Shown here one piece after another: positions 13,228-14,661 of a stretch of DNA of 14,661 bases. Under the pieces are notes generated by a model. That model did not search any database and had not been told where the DNA came from. It saw nothing but the letters and a program-made list of their open reading frames with translations. How positions within the stretch are numbered: the stretch's first letter is position 1; every line of letters starts with the position of its first letter. This DNA comes from Halieaceae bacterium UBA6060 (GTDB taxonomy: Bacteria; Pseudomonadota; Gammaproteobacteria; Pseudomonadales; Halieaceae): contig DIYG01000142.1 of NCBI GenBank assembly GCA_002428935.1, positions 1 to 14,661 of the forward strand. The letters run 5' to 3'. The position numbers were made by a program, and so were the translations under genes.

Positions 13228-14412
13228 ATGATAAATCCCCACGGCTCCACGGAACTGAAGCCACGCTATGTCTATGACGACGCTGCCCGCGCGGCTCTGG
13301 TTGCCGAGGCGGAAGGCTTGCCCTCTTTGCTGGTCAATTCTGCGGCGGCGGCCAACGCCGTCATGTTGGGCGCCGGGTACTTCAATCCCCTGGCTGGTTA
13401 CATGAACCTCGCCGACGCCCAGGCTGTGGCCGACTCCCTGCGTACCACCGATGGCCTGTTCTGGCCCGTGCCCGTACTCAATCTCACCGACGATGAAAGT
13501 GTCGAGGCGGGATCACGCATTGCGCTGCGGGATCCGAACGTTGAAGGCCATCCGGTTCTCGCGGTAATGGACGTGGAATCTGTGGATGAGGCCAGCGAGG
13601 AGCAACTGCGCGCCATAGGGGAAAAGGTGTTTCGGACCCTCGATCCCGAGCACCCCGGTGTCGCGACGTTTTTGAGTTTGGGTCGCCGGGTTTTGGCGGG
13701 CCCCATTCAAGTCCTCAATTTCTCCTACTTTGCCAGCGACTTCCCCGAGACTTTCCGCACGGCCGTGGATATTCGCGCTGAGATTGCCGAGCGCGGATGG
13801 GAGAAGGTGGTTGCCTTTCAAACCCGAAACCCCATGCACCGTGCTCACGAAGAGCTGTGCCGGATGGCCATGGAAGACCTTGGGGCCGATGGAATTCTGA
13901 TCCATATGCTCCTGGGCAAACTGAAACCCGGTGATATACCTGCAGATGTCCGCGACGCGTCGATTCGCAAGATGGTGGATGTGTATTTTCCGCCGAATAC
14001 CGTGATGATTACCGGCTACGGTTTTGACATGTTGTACGCAGGGCCCCGCGAGGCCGTGCTCCATGCGGTATTCCGGCAGAACTGCGGCTGTACCCACCTT
14101 ATCGTCGGCCGTGACCACGCGGGCGTTGGGGACTACTACGGTGGCTTTGATGCCCAGACGATCTTTGACGACGAGGTTCCCGAGGGAGCCCTGGATATCG
14201 CCATCTACCGCGCAGATCACACCGCCTACAGCCGCAAACTCAACCGCGTCGTCATGATGCGAGATGCGCCGGATCACGATAAGGAAGACTTCGTCTTGCT
14301 TTCGGGCACCGCCGTACGCGAGATGCTGGGGAAGGGTATCGCTCCCCCACCGGAGTTCTCGCGCCCCGAAGTGGCCGAGATTCTCATGGATTATTACCGT
14401 AGTCAGGGGTGA
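13228..14412 (+). CDS. sat: Sulfate adenylyltransferase (homo-oligomeric ATP sulfurylase)
   Basis: Sat joins sulfate and ATP to APS plus PPi. The 394-residue protein belongs to the homo-oligomeric Sat/MET3-like type, not to the CysD/CysN heterodimer. Landmarks are YFNPLAGYMN (51-60), GLFWPVPVLNLTDDE (76-90), the ATP-binding VAFQTRNPMHRAHEELC (194-210; QTRNPxHxxHE), HMLLGKLKPGDIP, MLYAGPREAVLHA (269-281), LIVGRDHAGVGDYYGG (293-308) and SGTAVREMLGKG (361-372). AGGA lies 7-10 nt before the ATG. It is the second gene of the cysC-sat pair. This type also occurs in sulfur oxidisers, where it works in reverse to gain ATP, but the cysC partner and absence of apr genes favour assimilation. Confidence 0.96.
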   Translation: MINPHGSTELKPRYVYDDAARAALVAEAEGLPSLLVNSAAAANAVMLGAGYFNPLAGYMNLADAQAVADSLRTTDGLFWPVPVLNLTDDESVEAGSRIALRDPNVEGHPVLAVMDVESVDEASEEQLRAIGEKVFRTLDPEHPGVATFLSLGRRVLAGPIQVLNFSYFASDFPETFRTAVDIRAEIAERGWEKVVAFQTRNPMHRAHEELCRMAMEDLGADGILIHMLLGKLKPGDIPADVRDASIRKMVDVYFPPNTVMITGYGFDMLYAGPREAVLHAVFRQNCGCTHLIVGRDHAGVGDYYGGFDAQTIFDDEVPEGALDIAIYRADHTAYSRKLNRVVMMRDAPDHDKEDFVLLSGTAVREMLGKGIAPPPEFSRPEVAEILMDYYRSQG

Positions 14413-14436
14413 CTGGGGGCGGGCTGCTTGTCCCAG
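14411..14436 (+). terminator. Weak hairpin after sat
   Basis: CTGGG near 14413-14417 can pair with CCCAG at 14432-14436 across a 14-nt loop, just after the sat stop. No continuous U-run follows, so it is only a possible terminator. Confidence 0.2.
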
Positions 14437-14457
14437 CTTTCATATTAGTGTCACAAT
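14428..14457 (+). promoter_or_regulatory. Candidate promoter upstream of the last gene
   Basis: TTGTCC (14428-14433) and CACAAT (14452-14457) are 18 nt apart, each with 4 of 6 consensus matches. The spot is locally AT-rich compared with the surroundings and lies between sat and the next start. A GTCA/TGAC inverted pair overlaps the -10. Confidence 0.25.
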
Positions 14458-14527
14458 TTTGACCTTCAATGGCCGCTCCCTGAGATAGGGCCATGAGAGC
14501 AAGTAAAACAGTAGGCGGGAGACAGCA

Positions 14528-14661
14528 GTGACAGCTGTTTGGCAGGCACGGCTGGCGTCCTCCACGGCGCGCGCCACGCAACTTTTCGGGGCGGCGGTAG
14601 CCATCCTTACGCGCCCGGAAGTTAGCCGCTCCCTTCGTCGGCTTTGCGTGGTCCTGCTGGC
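14528..14661 (+). CDS. Start of an unidentified gene (3' end outside window)
   Basis: A frame beginning GTG 14528 stays open to the window edge (44 codons). It has a good ribosome-binding site, GGGAG at 14518-14522, 5 nt before the start. The peptide begins MTAVWQARLASSTARATQLF and continues with a basic stretch (RPEVSRSLRRL) before a hydrophobic run (CVVLL) cut off by the edge. That order, a short basic cytoplasmic tail and then a likely membrane helix, resembles single-pass inner-membrane proteins such as GspC of type II secretion, but so little is visible that I make no functional call. Confidence 0.5.
   Translation, partial: MTAVWQARLASSTARATQLFGAAVAILTRPEVSRSLRRLCVVLL

Noticed and set aside
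13513..14277. 254-codon minus-strand open frame inside sat
   Set aside because: Antisense shadow of a strongly conserved enzyme gene.
14264..14488. 74-codon frame overlapping the end of sat
   Set aside because: Starts inside sat in another frame without a ribosome-binding site; the GTG at 14528 is better supported.
1..14661. CRISPR arrays, tRNA/rRNA genes, insertion sequences, phage genes
   Set aside because: No repeated units, cloverleaf-type sequences, transposase motifs or terminal inverted repeats were seen by eye.

Overview
The window looks like chromosome from a GC-rich (about 60%) gammaproteobacterium. The best clue is the nadC / ampD-ampE block, which has the same divergent order as in Escherichia coli. 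A TonB-dependent receptor, an FHA/sigma-54 regulator and a homo-oligomeric type ATP sulfurylase would suit a marine, environmental lineage such as the OM60/NOR5 group, but that placement is inference. I see no insertion sequence, phage gene, CRISPR array, tRNA or rRNA.

Layout. (1) 2-732, plus: the 3' end of an acyl-CoA dehydrogenase-like gene overlapping an rraA-family gene. (2) 778-1626, minus: nadC for NAD synthesis, divergent from ampD-ampE (1763-3157, plus) for muropeptide recycling. (3) 3328-6425, plus: a two-gene signalling unit, made of a sigma-54-dependent activator with a degenerate FHA domain and a membrane-anchored Ser/Thr-type kinase with a periplasmic C-terminal domain. (4) 6412-11232, minus: a thiamine-scavenging operon. 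A sigma-70-type promoter opens directly into a TPP (THI-box) riboswitch. Four tightly packed or overlapping genes follow: TonB-dependent outer-membrane receptor, PnuC/PnuT-type permease, APH/choline-kinase-like (ThiK-like) kinase and a ketopantoate-reductase-like gene. The receptor's Shine-Dalgarno sequence lies inside a strong hairpin, which suggests translational control by the riboswitch. (5) 11362-12495, plus: a GAF-like plus degenerate GGDEF protein that lost the GGDEF signature but keeps an RxxD I-site at the right spacing, so it may bind c-di-GMP rather than make it. (6) 12575-14412, plus: cysC and sat, which together convert sulfate to PAPS. (7) 14528 to the edge: the start of an unidentified gene.

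How the genes work together. The thiamine operon reads as a complete import route: the outer-membrane receptor, then the inner-membrane facilitator, then trapping by phosphorylation, all repressed when TPP is plentiful. The role of the reductase-like last gene is the open question. The kinase and FHA/sigma-54 activator are probably one signalling path from the envelope to sigma-54 promoters. The remaining blocks are housekeeping.
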